Origin: Pseudomonadota bacterium
GTDB lineage: Bacteria; Pseudomonadota; Gammaproteobacteria; Xanthomonadales; Xanthomonadaceae
Direction of reading: 5' to 3'
DNA: 5,790 nt
Assembly (NCBI GenBank): GCA_023388955.1
Contig: JAEWFH010000147.1
Span: 1 to 5,790, forward strand
The notes under the pieces are model-generated. The model was not told where the DNA came from. It was given only the letters and a program-made list of their open reading frames with translations, and did no database searches. Shown piece after piece: positions 5,035 to 5,790 of this stretch (positions are counted from its first letter, which is position 1; every line of letters starts with the position of its first letter). The translations under genes and the position numbers were made by a program.

Positions 5035-5697
5035 ATGGGTGGCCAGCTGCCCCGGCTTCGCGCCGGCAACTTCCACTGTCATCCAACGGACCGCGCGTTG
5101 GCCGTGCAGGCGGACGTGACCGACCCGGAGGCCGTCGCCGGCATGCTGACGACGGCCCAGGCCCACTTTGGGACTGACGTGACCACGGTCGTCAACAGCG
5201 CATTGATCGACTTCGCCTTCGACGGCGATGCGCGCCCGCAGGGCGAGGCAATTGGCTGGGAGCGCTTTGAACGCCAGTTCGAGGGCAGCGTGCGAGGCGC
5301 CCTGAACACCCTCAAGGCCGCAGTGCCCGGCATGCGCGCGCAGGGCTTCGGCCGCGTGATCAACATCGGGACCAACCTGGTGCAGAACCCGGTGGTGCCG
5401 TACCACGACTACACCGCGGCCAAGGCAGCGCTGCTGTCGCTGACCCGCACCATGGCGGCCGACCTCGGCCCGGACGGGATCACCGTCAACATGGTGTCCG
5501 GCGGCCTGCTGCGCACCACCGACGCCAGTGCCGCGACGCCGGAGGCGGTGTTCGACCTGATCGCCCGGTCCACCCCGCTGCGGCGGGTGACCACGCCGGA
5601 AGAGTTCGCCGATGCGATCTTGTTCTTCGCTTCGCCATGGGCGCGGGCGATCACCGGGCAGAACCTGGTGGTGGATGGCGGGCTGGTGAAGGACTGA
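5035..5697 (+). pseudogene. N-terminally truncated short-chain dehydrogenase/reductase
   Basis: From ATG 5035 to the TGA at 5695-5697 there are 220 residues. Clear SDR homology begins only near residue 19 (DRALAVQADVTDPEAV, the NAD(P)-binding 'ADVTD' strand) and then runs normally to the end: VVNSALIDF (where the family has NNA), FEGSVRGALNTLKAA, GRVINIGTN, YTAAKAALLSLTRTMAADLG with the catalytic YxxxK, PDGITVNMVSGGL and the C-terminal ITGQNLVVDGGLVKD. The first roughly 50 residues of an SDR, carrying the TGxxxGxG nucleotide-binding loop, are missing. The 18 residues before the homology (MGGQLPRLRAGNFHC and on) do not resemble that fold, and no good ribosome-binding site precedes the ATG. The residue usually serving as catalytic Ser aligns with Thr in INIGTN. 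Family members resemble 3-oxoacyl-ACP reductase-like enzymes. Without the Rossmann N-terminus the product should not bind cofactor, so I call it a pseudogene; an assembly deletion is the alternative. Confidence 0.78.
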
Positions 5698-5731
5698 AGC
5701 GCTCGCCTGCCGCTCACAAATCTCCCATGCC

Positions 5732-5753
5732 GGCCCGGGCACCCTGTCGGGCC
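5732..5753. terminator. Possible terminator-like hairpin after the dehydrogenase remnant
   Basis: GGCCCG (5732-5737) pairs with CGGGCC (5748-5753) around a 10-base loop, 34 bases after the stop codon. The position fits the end of a transcription unit, but the expected T-run is absent (CTGCGG follows). It is only a candidate. Confidence 0.25.
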
Positions 5754-5779
5754 CTGCGGCCCCGCGCCGCGAGTCCACC

Positions 5780-5785
5780 AGGAGA
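5780..5785 (+). promoter_or_regulatory. Ribosome-binding site for a gene probably starting beyond the right edge
   Basis: AGGAGA is a near-consensus Shine-Dalgarno sequence ending five bases before the window edge, so a start codon at or just past base 5791 would have normal spacing. No start codon is present inside the window, so this is an inference from the motif alone. Confidence 0.4.
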
Positions 5786-5790
5786 GCCGG

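Noticed and set aside
725..5086. Long minus-strand open frames (725-1420, 2271-3719, 3185-5086)
   Set aside because: Their translations are Arg/Ala/Pro/His-rich with no recognisable motifs. They lie opposite well-supported genes and reflect high GC content.
1..5790. tRNA, rRNA, CRISPR array, insertion sequence or integrase
   Set aside because: I saw no repeat-spacer pattern, no tRNA-like cloverleaf, no transposase or integrase motif and no terminal repeats anywhere in the window.

Overview
The window is very GC-rich with strong third-position G/C bias. Its proteins look most like those of Xanthomonadaceae (Lysobacter/Luteimonas/Xanthomonas type). That placement is from remembered family resemblance, not from a search. 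Every gene I can support lies on the + strand.

Layout: (1) 1-311, the C-terminal end of an unrecognised protein. (2) 401-683, a remnant of a YajD-type HNH nuclease that has lost an internal segment and changed frame at the loss. (3) 701-1525, a putative lipoprotein of unknown function. (4) 1547-2182, a compact higB-higA toxin-antitoxin module with a palindromic operator and a promoter ending just before the toxin start codon. (5) 2307-4981, two tightly coupled genes: a radical SAM protein with a C-terminal helix-hairpin-helix, and a fusion of a DUF4130-type domain with a UdgX-like uracil-DNA glycosylase domain. (6) 5035-5697, the body of a short-chain dehydrogenase without its nucleotide-binding N-terminus. 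(7) 5698-5790, a short intergenic stretch with a hairpin and a ribosome-binding site that probably serves a gene starting just past the window edge.

The centre of interest is the radical SAM/UDG pair. The two families are known to occur together and are annotated only as putative DNA modification or repair proteins. Here the stop codon of the first gene overlaps the ribosome-binding site of the second. The UDG domain keeps the histidine loop that in UdgX forms a covalent bond to DNA, and the radical SAM protein ends in a sequence resembling a sliding-clamp-binding motif. Together these suggest a base-lesion processing system whose substrate is not known.

Around this module the window shows signs of decay or recombination: the broken nuclease, the headless dehydrogenase, and a toxin-antitoxin cassette between the lipoprotein gene and the repair pair. 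An assembly error at the two truncation points cannot be excluded from sequence alone.
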